46,451 bases of DNA from the NCBI GenBank assembly GCA_964482405.1, contig CAYZXH010000010.1, forward strand, positions 1-46,451. Direction: 5' to 3'. The notes beneath the pieces are model-generated. The model saw only the letters and a list, made by a program, of their open reading frames with translations. It did not search any database and had not been told where the DNA came from. Numbering within the stretch: position 1 is the first letter of the stretch; every line of letters starts with the position of its first letter. Positions 8,338-16,211 of the stretch are shown here, one piece after another. Both the position numbers and the translations under genes were made by a program. Source of the stretch: Zestomicrobium sp964482405 (GTDB lineage Archaea; Thermoproteota; Thermoprotei_A; Sulfolobales; NBVN01).

Positions 8338-10414
8338 TCACCCCACCAAGAACGGCCCTCAGGATAGCGCCACTCTTACTACCTAAGTCTTCCTCCATCT
8401 TAATCAGCTTACTATACTCCTCCCCAATCTCACTACCGTAATCGAAATATGCTGGTACGTAGACAGGTACGGGTTCACTAACACTTAAGTCAGGCGTGTA
8501 GAGATACCCCTCCCTATCACTAAGACTCGGCAACGCCTCTGCTGGAACGCCTATGTCACTTAAATAAGCTATGTCGGCTCTATGCTTAGTTCTCAAAGCT
8601 ATTAAAGTATTGAAGTTAGCTAATATCTGCTTCTCAATCATGGTCGCTATCTGCGATAAAGCCACCAAGCCAATCCCGAATTTCCTCCCCTCCCTAGCTA
8701 GCCTAGCGAAGATGTTGTAGGGACTTAAAACCCTATCGGGACTGAGGTAGAGGGGTGCCTCCTCTGAAACCACGGCTATGACTGGTTTCTTCTTAACCTC
8801 CTCAACACCGGAACGCATCCTCCCCTCAAAAACCCTCCTCAAAATACTGATAATCACCATATCACCGAGAGATAGAGGCAACTTAGAAACATCGAGAATC
8901 AGTAAGGAACCCTCATCTAACTTATGCACAACCTCATTAAGATCTAATGAGGCAGGAGTGAGAACAGAGAGCTCGCTACCCTCAACACTTGACCACGGAT
9001 AAGAGCCGATCTCATCATCTCTCTGCATATCTTTAGCAGAGTTAACTATGGCTTTAAGTAAGGTTATTAATTCTAACGGATTCTTAAGTATTGGTGAGAC
9101 CTTAAAAACAGAATTGCTATCATCAATCACGCTCACGCTAACCTTCCTCTTACCACCATCCAAAACTATACTCTCTTGCTTCTCACGCCACCCAAGAGTT
9201 GATAGGATTAGCCTCCTAAGATCTCTCAACCTATTAACGTAAATCCCTGCGTTGACGAGCAATTTGTAAACACCTACCTTTTCACGTTTTCCGACTCCCT
9301 CATACCTCACTAAATTACTAGTTATGAGGGGTATGAGAGCTAGGAGGTTTCCTGTAGGTTCATCATTATCATCAACGAAAACCTTGACACACGAATCACT
9401 AATCTTGCCCTCTCCATCTTGAAGGAGTTTTTGAGGAGCGCTTGACTCACCACGTTGCGAGGTCTGAGTCTCTGACGCGTTCTTGATTAAGGTAGCAAGT
9501 ATTGAAGTAACCTCTAATAACTCGCTAACGTCCTTCGCTAAGAGTTCCACTACGTTAATCACGTCGTACACGTTCACGCTCGCGGCGTCGAAGCTCCCCT
9601 CACGACGTAATACAAGCCCCTCTCTCACCGACTCAACTCTCTCAACGTTAGTTTTGAGCGCGTATACGTATATCCTATACGAATCCCTCAACCATTCGTT
9701 TAAACTCAACGCCTTACTTAAGATCTCTAAGAAATCCCTCTTAGAGTACTCCCCATGCCTATCAGCTACCACCCAAGAAATACTTTTACTACCGAACCTA
9801 CCCCACTGAGTTATTATACCCATAACACCCGTTGTCTTGCCGGAACCTGTCTGACCAGATATGAGGACGTGCTTAGGTATCATGTCGTGGAGGCTTAACC
9901 TCAAGCAAGCTCTTCTGAAGTATTTCTCAGGCATGAGTTCCTTAACTGAAGCTATCCCCGCTCTAAGCCACGCTAAGGGGACTGCATCCTCCTCACTCTT
10001 AGGTATCTTACTGCTTAGCAAGCTCATGATGGATTCAGATTCCTCGTCACCGCCTCTGAGGAGGTAGACGGGGACGTCGAGTGGTGGGGGCTGGCTAGGT
10101 CTCATAACCACCTTCTTGGCCTCACTACCTGACCTCACCTCCCTTATCTCGAAGAGCGGTTTTGTCTTAGCTAACATGGTTTTCTCAACACCGTAAGAGT
10201 ATTGGGAGGCTCCCTCCTTAGCAAGGAATGAGGTAGTGGCTATCGGGATCCCTCCCTCAAACCCGCTTACCTGAAGTAACACGTAGCCAGACCCTACCTT
10301 AACGTAGAGTATGTCGCCTATGCCCGGCCTATAATTCTCGTCGGCTACGACCACGTACGTTATCTCATCACGCCACGCGTAAGTGAGCCCGACACGCGTC
10401 GCCAACCCAATCAC
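8312..10414 (-). CDS. herA: Bipolar DNA helicase/translocase HerA
   Basis: A hexameric FtsK/VirB4-class ATPase that pumps DNA into the NurA nuclease during end resection. An N-terminal beta-rich (HAS-barrel) region of about 100 residues precedes Walker A GQTGSGKTT at 187-195. A Walker B-like strand IAVVSEEAP follows about 370 residues later, and the arginine-containing RTKHRAD motif lies near residue 620. At 700 residues it is clearly longer than the roughly 500-600 usual for HerA; the extra length falls between Walker A and Walker B and includes a hydrophilic stretch (TSQRGESSAPQ) likely to be a surface insertion. Its start overlaps the nurA stop by 4 bp. Confidence 0.94.
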   Translation of the reverse strand: MIGLATRVGLTYAWRDEITYVVVADENYRPGIGDILYVKVGSGYVLLQVSGFEGGIPIATTSFLAKEGASQYSYGVEKTMLAKTKPLFEIREVRSGSEAKKVVMRPSQPPPLDVPVYLLRGGDEESESIMSLLSSKIPKSEEDAVPLAWLRAGIASVKELMPEKYFRRACLRLSLHDMIPKHVLISGQTGSGKTTGVMGIITQWGRFGSKSISWVVADRHGEYSKRDFLEILSKALSLNEWLRDSYRIYVYALKTNVERVESVREGLVLRREGSFDAASVNVYDVINVVELLAKDVSELLEVTSILATLIKNASETQTSQRGESSAPQKLLQDGEGKISDSCVKVFVDDNDEPTGNLLALIPLITSNLVRYEGVGKREKVGVYKLLVNAGIYVNRLRDLRRLILSTLGWREKQESIVLDGGKRKVSVSVIDDSNSVFKVSPILKNPLELITLLKAIVNSAKDMQRDDEIGSYPWSSVEGSELSVLTPASLDLNEVVHKLDEGSLLILDVSKLPLSLGDMVIISILRRVFEGRMRSGVEEVKKKPVIAVVSEEAPLYLSPDRVLSPYNIFARLAREGRKFGIGLVALSQIATMIEKQILANFNTLIALRTKHRADIAYLSDIGVPAEALPSLSDREGYLYTPDLSVSEPVPVYVPAYFDYGSEIGEEYSKLIKMEEDLGSKSGAILRAVLGGVSEDEDSGS

Positions 10415-11730
10415 CTATACCCATACCTCATACGAGTTGTTGGTGAAAAAACTTGAACTAAGACGTCAGCCAACTCGTCTTCCAGAGAGCCACGCACCAA
10501 GCTTATCAAGGCACTCTCAAACGCTTTATCCTCTTCCTTACTAAACCTGACGACCCTATCAACCTCCATGTAGCCGTAGGGCGGCTCCCCCGTGAGCTTA
10601 GACCTAATTCTGAAAAGCTCGTTAACCACCCCACCTAAAACCTCCCTTACCTGAGTAGCTACATTAACGTTGAATCTTACTTCATCACCTACTGAAAGAA
10701 TAGGTTCCGGTATGTGTAAGTCTAAAACGAATACGTTTTCAGAGTCTGGGGTTAGCGGGAACCTAGCAACGTATACGCCGTTCCTGTCGTAAACAACCCT
10801 ATTTATCACTCTCACCACCTCCTCTACTAAACCCCTCTTCTTAGGCGTTGATAACTGTTTTGAGAGGATCTCGCATAATGTCCCGCCATTCTTGATGTTA
10901 GGGATTGTGTAAAGCCCCTTAGAAATCTTCTTAAACTCTTGAAAGAGTCTGTAACTACGTGCTATTGTAGTAAACTTAGTCGTTTTAGAAAGACCTACGA
11001 TGCCCCAGAGGAGGTTCTTAACGGTCTCTACGTCAATGCCTGCAAGAGCTGAGACTATGTTTAAGCCGTCCACGCGTCCGCTACCAGCCCTCTCAATAGC
11101 GAACCACTTCACTAGAGTGCCGTCCAAGACCACATACCTAACGTTAAACCCGGCCTCCCTAACCTCACGCAAGAGCTTGACAGCGTAAGCTAACTCTATC
11201 AATCCCTCAACGTATTTAGTAAATCTAGCGAAGAAAGCTGGTTCCTTCTTGAGGGAAGGTCTCACGAATTCCCTCACAAATCTGTTTATTTCTTGAGACG
11301 CGATGACGTCATCGCCTGACCTCTCAAAAAGCAGTGAACCGTTACTCACTGACCTTATCTTAACCCTGAACTCGTACTCCTCACCGGAGGGCTTCCTACT
11401 AGAATATAGGATTAAGTTCTCTACAGAGGACTTGCCTAAAACCTCGTTCACGGTCATTAACCTACCGTCAACCCCTCTTAATAAAGCGCCGACCTTCATA
11501 GGTATTATGAAGGAAATATCGGTTCTGTATCGACGGAATCCGGGGAACCCAGCGTCCACGAAGCCTACAGCAAAAGACTCGTTCGAGGAACTCATCTCGC
11601 GTACTTCATAATACGACTTAAGTACTTGATCTCTAACCCTCACTAACTCGTCACTCTTCGAGCTTAGGTAGTCTTGCTTGAGGTCGTTGATTACCTCGTT
11701 AAGTATGTCAACTAGCCTCCCCTGACTCAC
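10411..11730 (-). CDS. nurA: DNA double-strand break repair nuclease NurA
   Basis: A 439-residue RNase H-like nuclease of the NurA family, which resects 5' strands together with HerA. The family's metal-binding acidic positions are recognisable: AVGFVDAGFPGF with D59, and YVVLDGTLVKWF with an Asp near residue 207. The long middle region between these sites is typical of crenarchaeal NurA. The start overlaps mre11 by 23 bp and the end overlaps herA by 4 bp, so NurA and HerA, which form one machine, are translated in tandem. Sequence identity in this family is low, and context contributes strongly to the call. Confidence 0.92.
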   Translation of the reverse strand: MSQGRLVDILNEVINDLKQDYLSSKSDELVRVRDQVLKSYYEVREMSSSNESFAVGFVDAGFPGFRRYRTDISFIIPMKVGALLRGVDGRLMTVNEVLGKSSVENLILYSSRKPSGEEYEFRVKIRSVSNGSLLFERSGDDVIASQEINRFVREFVRPSLKKEPAFFARFTKYVEGLIELAYAVKLLREVREAGFNVRYVVLDGTLVKWFAIERAGSGRVDGLNIVSALAGIDVETVKNLLWGIVGLSKTTKFTTIARSYRLFQEFKKISKGLYTIPNIKNGGTLCEILSKQLSTPKKRGLVEEVVRVINRVVYDRNGVYVARFPLTPDSENVFVLDLHIPEPILSVGDEVRFNVNVATQVREVLGGVVNELFRIRSKLTGEPPYGYMEVDRVVRFSKEEDKAFESALISLVRGSLEDELADVLVQVFSPTTRMRYGYR

Positions 11731-12991
11731 CGAACACCGCCTCCAACACCTTCATCAACTCCTTAAACATTTCCTCGTAGAATTCGTCCTCACTACTACC
11801 CTCAGGTTTCTTCCTACTCAGGATGTTTATGAGATCCAACACCTTATCAGGGGTTGCTGAAGGCCCCAACTTCTTAGCTAGGTTCTCGGCCACAGACCTC
11901 TCTATGGTTTCTATGACGTCCTCGCCAGGCCTCACCTCAACCTCCACAGGTCCTCCCTTGGTCTTGAGCTCCGTACTCAGCATTAGTGTTACGTTCTTAC
12001 TCCTTAAATCGGTCTTTAAAACGTCCGCCTCATACAAGATCCTCCCTAGCTTCTCCGGGTCCACGTTAGTTAAATTGATTAGCAATACCTTGAAATCCCC
12101 ATGCATATCCTTAGCCAGCCTCTTAACATAGTTTAAAACATCGCTCAAGTTAGAGAAGGAAATACTCTCATTCACTACCTCGACACCGAAGTCCCTCCAC
12201 ACACTCCTCACCCTAGGTAATTCCTCGCTAGGCTCAACAACTAAGAACCTCCTCTTAAACCCCATCTTCTTAAGCTCGTGAGTCTCGCGTAAGTCGTTCT
12301 TGTCCCTACCCACCGGAGCACCCGCGTACGCGGCCCTCAACCTGAACTCGTGAAATAGCGGGAGTGGGTAGTGTATATGTCCTAAAGCAACGTAAACCAC
12401 CTTATCCGGTAAGTTCCTCAACCACTCATCACCTGTGATGAAGATCCTCCCATACCTGCTCTCGAAGTCGCTTGGGTCGTAGCCGTAGAACTTAACGCTT
12501 GTGTGAGCTAACACGACGATCGGCTTCTTAACCTCATCTATATTCTTAAAGCGAACCCTGCCATCAACCAGTAACTTAGCTTCCACACCCCTCTTAAACC
12601 CTGGCACACCGTAGAAGACGTAATCACCTAACTCTAAAGGCTCTAGCAAGAGCCCCTCAGAAACCTCCTCATGCTTAGTTAGGTGTATTAACCCCGCATC
12701 CCTTAGGACGTGGACGAAGTCACTCCCCTTAACGGAGATATCGTGACTCCCTGAAACACTGATCACGTGAACTCCGCTCTCCCTCAACTTCCTTAATTCT
12801 TTGACGACTGTCCTCAGTAGGGAGTAATTCTCGAGCTTAGGTCTCTCAAACAAATCGCCCGAAATCACCAAGTACTTAATACCTGACTCCCTCACATACT
12901 CAGCTATATCTAGAAACGCCTTAACAGAAGCGCCTGAAAGAGGCTCGCTACTAAACGCACCTATGTGTAGGTCAGCAGTGTGAACAAACAC
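11708..12991 (-). CDS. mre11: DNA repair exonuclease Mre11
   Basis: A manganese-dependent phosphoesterase (427 residues), the nuclease partner of Rad50. Calcineurin-like motifs appear in order: HTADLHIG (D7, H9), ISGDLFE (D46), GSHD (H83, D84), LAHTS (H163) and GHIHYP (H205, H207). The third motif is normally GNHD; here the metal-ligand Asn is Ser82. The C-terminal 100 residues are the Rad50-binding tail. The start is GTG at 12991, directly before the first catalytic motif, so nothing lies upstream of it. It leads the repair operon and diverges from the Ni/Co transporter operon across 101 bp. Confidence 0.95.
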   Translation of the reverse strand: MFVHTADLHIGAFSSEPLSGASVKAFLDIAEYVRESGIKYLVISGDLFERPKLENYSLLRTVVKELRKLRESGVHVISVSGSHDISVKGSDFVHVLRDAGLIHLTKHEEVSEGLLLEPLELGDYVFYGVPGFKRGVEAKLLVDGRVRFKNIDEVKKPIVVLAHTSVKFYGYDPSDFESRYGRIFITGDEWLRNLPDKVVYVALGHIHYPLPLFHEFRLRAAYAGAPVGRDKNDLRETHELKKMGFKRRFLVVEPSEELPRVRSVWRDFGVEVVNESISFSNLSDVLNYVKRLAKDMHGDFKVLLINLTNVDPEKLGRILYEADVLKTDLRSKNVTLMLSTELKTKGGPVEVEVRPGEDVIETIERSVAENLAKKLGPSATPDKVLDLINILSRKKPEGSSEDEFYEEMFKELMKVLEAVFGESGEAS

Positions 12992-13027
12992 CTACTCTCA
13001 ACCCCACATTAACCCTTAAACTAGAAA

Positions 13028-13042
13028 CCTTTAAATTAAATT
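13028..13042 (-). promoter_or_regulatory. Putative mre11 promoter
   Basis: An A/T-rich TATA-like run (on the minus strand TTTAATTTAAAGG) lies about 40-50 bp upstream of the mre11 GTG, at suitable distance for a short-leader transcript. It is only about 10 bp from the divergent cbiM TATA box, so occupancy of the two may interfere. Confidence 0.4.
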
Positions 13043-13043
13043 A

Positions 13044-13091
13044 GCCGAAAAGCTTATATAGGTGCACTAATTATGTCTTATGGTGCACTAA
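13044..13091 (+). promoter_or_regulatory. cbiM promoter with duplicated GGTGCACTAA operator
   Basis: A BRE-like GCCGAAAA and the TATA box GCTTATATA (13052-13060) precede a predicted start site near 13083-13086, so the transcript is nearly leaderless. Immediately downstream of the TATA box lie two identical decamers GGTGCACTAA at 13061-13070 and 13082-13091, 21 bp apart (two helical turns, same face). Each contains the palindrome GTGCAC. The second nearly touches the ATG at 13093. Their placement over the transcription start fits a repressor operator, plausibly nickel or cobalt responsive given the downstream genes; the regulator is unknown. Confidence 0.55.
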
Positions 13092-13092
13092 C

Positions 13093-13713
13093 ATGCACAT
13101 ACCTGACGGGTACCTCACACCAGAAGTTGCCGGGATCACTCTACTCATAACTCTAGGTATTCTATTAGTTGCGACCCGCAAGATTTCCCTAGAGAAAAAA
13201 TCCGTAAACGAGAAAATACCCCTCTTCACTGCTTTAAGCGCGGGCATCTTCGTCGCTCAAATGATTGCTTGGCCTATCCCTGGAGGCACTAGCCTACACC
13301 TAATCGGCGGTGCGCTAGCCGGAATCCTAGTAGGTCCTTGGTTGGGGGTCTTATCCATGACTCTAGTACTCTTAATTCAATGCCTTATTTTCCATGACGG
13401 CGGGTTAACAGCTATAGGAGCTAACGTACTGAATATGGGTATCGTGGGGGTCTTGGTCGGCTACACAGTGTTTAAGATTATTCAAAGGATTAGCAGAAAG
13501 GTGTGGCTGAGTAGTTTCCTCGCTGGATGGTTAAGCATGACGTTAGCCGGACTCGCCTGCGGTATCGAGTTAGGGATCTCATGGAACTCCACGCTACCAC
13601 TATACGTGATGACTTCGTGGCACGCGGTCTTAGGCCTTGTTGAAGGCTTAATAACTGGCGGTGTAGTGAGTTACCTCACCCTCAAATCACCCAAGACTGT
13701 GTGGTGGTCTTAA
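13093..13713 (+). CDS. cbiM: Ni/Co ECF transporter substrate-binding membrane subunit CbiM
   Basis: The S component that captures Ni2+ or Co2+ for an energy-coupling-factor importer. The diagnostic N-terminus MHIPDGYL is intact; in this family its start Met is followed by the His that takes part in metal binding. About six or seven membrane helices follow, with conserved residues such as GGTSLHLIGG and CLIFHDGG in the metal-binding region. At 206 residues it is full length. It heads a four-gene operon, its stop overlapping the next start by one base. No cobalamin biosynthesis genes are in the window, whereas a [NiFe]-hydrogenase operon lies 7 kb away, so nickel is the more likely cargo. Confidence 0.93.
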   Translation: MHIPDGYLTPEVAGITLLITLGILLVATRKISLEKKSVNEKIPLFTALSAGIFVAQMIAWPIPGGTSLHLIGGALAGILVGPWLGVLSMTLVLLIQCLIFHDGGLTAIGANVLNMGIVGVLVGYTVFKIIQRISRKVWLSSFLAGWLSMTLAGLACGIELGISWNSTLPLYVMTSWHAVLGLVEGLITGGVVSYLTLKSPKTVWWS

Positions 13714-14012
13714 TGCTCACCCGAAAAACACTCCTCACTTTAACCACGATCCTACTACTAAGCCCTATCTTCGGTGTTATCCTAGCTGAGGAGCTAGGAT
13801 ATCATGAACCCCTAGATATAGTTGCTGAGGAACTGAAACTAAACGAATCTGAGTTTACGTGGACGCCTCTCAAAGACTATACCGTGCCTGGACTACCTGA
13901 GTGGTTAGGCTACATAATCTGCGGTGCTTTAGGGGTGTTAGTAATAGTGTTTGCTGGGTACGTAATCAAGGTAGCTCTAGGGCGACGGGAAATTGAGTTC
14001 AGCAATAGCTAG
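13713..14012 (+). CDS. CbiN/PDGLE-like small transporter subunit
   Basis: A 99-residue protein with an N-terminal hydrophobic helix, an extracytoplasmic loop and a C-terminal helix. The loop resembles PDGLE-domain proteins (GYHEPLDIVAEELKL, then TVPGLPEWLGY), the auxiliary CbiN/NikN-type subunit that cooperates with CbiM. I chose the ATG at 13713, which overlaps the cbiM stop; an in-frame GTG at 13701 would add four residues only. Its end overlaps cbiQ by 20 bp. In many genomes this domain is fused to CbiM; here it is separate. Confidence 0.8.
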   Translation: MLTRKTLLTLTTILLLSPIFGVILAEELGYHEPLDIVAEELKLNESEFTWTPLKDYTVPGLPEWLGYIICGALGVLVIVFAGYVIKVALGRREIEFSNS

Positions 14013-14742
14013 GAAGTTTCTTGAAGCTACCTCCGGTATCCTTGAAGTGATAGACTTACGGGGCTCGGCGAGAGCCTCACCCATCTTTATGCCGATGTCT
14101 TTCATCATCATAATCTTAACCTCGTTCACGTCAAGCATATACGTAGTGATGCTCACGTTAACTACCTCGATCGCGGTAGTAGCTAGCGCGAGCAACTTAA
14201 GAAATTACTTAAGGAAACTTACGTCTGCTCTGATATACGTGTTTCTGTTTTCTCTAGTAGCTCTAACCCCTTTCTTAATTGACGGGCGCGTAAGTCTCTA
14301 CTTCTTCTACGTGCTTAGAGCTATGGGAGTAACCAGCTTCTTACTAGTTATGACGACCGTCACAGGCTGGGAAGGGCTGAGCGAGTTTATGAGGAGACTT
14401 AAGCTACCTGACGCCACACTAATCCTTATGACATACGTCAAGACAACCACAGTCCTACTTCGCGACACCTCTAAAATACTCTTGAGTAGGGAGGCCAGGT
14501 TATTCAGGAAGACATGCTTGAAAGACTTGCCAACATACGCTACCGTGGTAGGAGACCTCATAATCAGGAGTAGTGAGAGAGGTAGGAGAACCATCTTAGC
14601 CATGGAAGCGAGGAGTTTTAGCGCGCTCCCCGAAGGATTGGGTTCTCTCAAGCCCTTCAAACCATCGAGACTTGACATACTGGTTTCCTTAATAGCTTCC
14701 GCAGAGCTCTTAATACATGTTGTCGGTGGGGTGTCTTGGTAG
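13993..14742 (+). CDS. cbiQ: Ni/Co ECF transporter transmembrane subunit CbiQ (EcfT)
   Basis: The T component that couples ATP hydrolysis to movement of CbiM. The 249-residue protein has about five hydrophobic helices and, in the cytoplasmic part near residues 195-210, the coupling motif region SSERGRRTILAMEARSF, with the conserved Ala-Arg-Ser pattern that contacts the ATPase. The start is TTG at 13993, inside the end of the preceding gene; no later start would keep the N-terminal cytoplasmic segment. Its stop overlaps the TTG start of cbiO. Confidence 0.9.
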   Translation: MSSAIARKFLEATSGILEVIDLRGSARASPIFMPMSFIIIILTSFTSSIYVVMLTLTTSIAVVASASNLRNYLRKLTSALIYVFLFSLVALTPFLIDGRVSLYFFYVLRAMGVTSFLLVMTTVTGWEGLSEFMRRLKLPDATLILMTYVKTTTVLLRDTSKILLSREARLFRKTCLKDLPTYATVVGDLIIRSSERGRRTILAMEARSFSALPEGLGSLKPFKPSRLDILVSLIASAELLIHVVGGVSW

Positions 14743-15395
14743 TCAAGCTGCAGTTGAATGATGTGTGGTTCAGGTATTCCAGAGAGGAAGACTATATCTT
14801 AAGAGGTGTGGAGTTAGAGCTGAGGGAATCAGAGCTCGTGGTGGTCAGGGGACCTAACGGCTCGGGCAAGACCACCCTGATCTTAGTGGCTGCCGGGTTA
14901 CTGAAACCTGAGCGAGGGGAGGTCCTCCTGGAAGGTAAGCCTATATACGGGCAATTACCGCTAGCTAGGAGGAAGATAGGCGTGACTTTTCAAGACCCGG
15001 ATGATCAGTTCTTTAACGCCACCGTATATGATGAGATAGCTTTCGCTTTAAGACAGCTTAAGATCTGTGAGGATGAGGTGAGGACCCGTGTCACTGAGAT
15101 AGCTCGCAGACTCAGGATAGAGCACCTACTAAGCAAGCTACCCTACAGACTGAGCGGTGGGGAGAAAGTTAAGGTAGCCTTGGCTTCAGTCTTGGTATAC
15201 GAGCCTGAAATACTACTCCTAGATGAGCCGACCGCCTACTTAACACCTGAAACCAGGGACGAGGTGATAGAACTCCTTAAAAAGCTTAGGGAGGAAGGGA
15301 AATCCATCCTCATAGCCACGAACGACCCGGACATCACTAAACACGGCGTGGACAGGGTTACGAGAATAGCTGACGGCAAACTAATAACTGAGTAA
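14736..15395 (+). CDS. cbiO: Ni/Co ECF transporter ATP-binding subunit CbiO
   Basis: An ABC ATPase of 219 residues that powers the CbiMQ importer. Walker A GPNGSGKTT is at 39-47, the Q-loop VTFQDPDDQFF follows, then signature LSGGEKVKVALA, Walker B ILLLDEPTAYL and a switch region near ATNDPD, where the usual His is replaced by Asn-Asp. It lacks the C-terminal extension seen in longer CbiO proteins. The TTG start overlaps cbiQ by 7 bp. It is the last gene of the operon and is followed 60 bp on by the convergent cdvB gene. Confidence 0.93.
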   Translation: MVVKLQLNDVWFRYSREEDYILRGVELELRESELVVVRGPNGSGKTTLILVAAGLLKPERGEVLLEGKPIYGQLPLARRKIGVTFQDPDDQFFNATVYDEIAFALRQLKICEDEVRTRVTEIARRLRIEHLLSKLPYRLSGGEKVKVALASVLVYEPEILLLDEPTAYLTPETRDEVIELLKKLREEGKSILIATNDPDITKHGVDRVTRIADGKLITE

Positions 15396-15455
15396 AAATC
15401 TCCGACTACTTCCCATTCAGGGAAAAACAGGTTTTCCGTGTCAGGGATGGAAGAC

Positions 15456-16121
15456 TTAACCGGATTCCGTCGTGCTCTTCGCTTGTTCTGGCGTGAGGGT
15501 AGGTATTGAGGGTAGTGCTGGGAAGGACTCCTTCATTCTCTGCTCCGCGACCACCTTAGCTTCCTCAAGTATCTTCCTCGCGTCAGGTGTTGAGTATATG
15601 CCTACGCCGCCAACACCTATCATCTCGCCAGCTTCCATGACGGTTTCCTGCAGGATGTCCTGTATCTCGCCTAGCTCTATACCTATCTCAGGCAGGGTGT
15701 TCTTTATAGCTTCCCTCACATCCTTAACCACTCCTACGACAGGACCTAAGTAAGCCGCTACCTCACCTATCTCTCTTATAGACTCGATCCTCAAGCCTAT
15801 CTGTTCTAGAGCGACCTGAACCAAGAAGAGGCTCTTAGCAACCTTCCTTAACTCAGCAACCTCGTTAGCGTACATCACAGCCCTAGTTTGATCCTTAGAT
15901 ATTAGAGCGTCAACAACCTTCTCGAAGAGTTCCTTATCCCTAGCCTTGAGTCTGTCTAGGTAGACCTCAAGCCTTCTAGTCATTGAGTTCAGCTTGTAGT
16001 GAGCCATGGCGAGCCTGTATCTCAGGGGTTTCTCTCTGACGAACAGGTCCTTGATATGATCACCCACGCTCTTCTCCTTCCCCTTCCAAGACTTCTCAAA
16101 CTCCTTGAAGCTCGAACCCAT
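15456..16121 (-). CDS. ESCRT-III family protein, CdvB paralogue
   Basis: A 221-residue Snf7/ESCRT-III-like protein that polymerises on membranes during archaeal cytokinesis or vesicle release. It has a basic, helix-rich N-terminal half (KSWKGKEKSVGDHIKDL onward), a long charged coiled-coil core, an acidic region (IGIELGEIQDILQETVM) and a proline-containing tail (ALPSIPTLTPEQ) that may engage the CdvC/Vps4 MIT domain. No winged-helix extension like that of the main CdvB is visible, and cdvA and cdvC are not adjacent, so it is most likely one of the accessory paralogues (CdvB1-3 type). GGTGGAG ends a few bases before the ATG and acts as ribosome binding site. Confidence 0.85.
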   Translation of the reverse strand: MGSSFKEFEKSWKGKEKSVGDHIKDLFVREKPLRYRLAMAHYKLNSMTRRLEVYLDRLKARDKELFEKVVDALISKDQTRAVMYANEVAELRKVAKSLFLVQVALEQIGLRIESIREIGEVAAYLGPVVGVVKDVREAIKNTLPEIGIELGEIQDILQETVMEAGEMIGVGGVGIYSTPDARKILEEAKVVAEQRMKESFPALPSIPTLTPEQAKSTTESG

Positions 16122-16157
16122 ATATACTCCACCAACGAATGTCTTAAGACCAAGAAA

Positions 16158-16170
16158 TGTTTTTAAAGTG
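16158..16170. promoter_or_regulatory. Shared TATA element between cdvB paralogue and isomerase gene
   Basis: A single GTTTTTAAAGTG stretch containing the palindrome TTTAAA lies 40 bp from the cdvB ATG on one side and 35-45 bp from the isomerase start on the other. It is the only good TATA-like sequence in the 80-90 bp between these divergent genes, so both may use it. Confidence 0.45.
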
Positions 16171-16211
16171 TAAGGCTTTTTTCATACTCAGAATTAATTG
16201 GGGTGTGCTGG

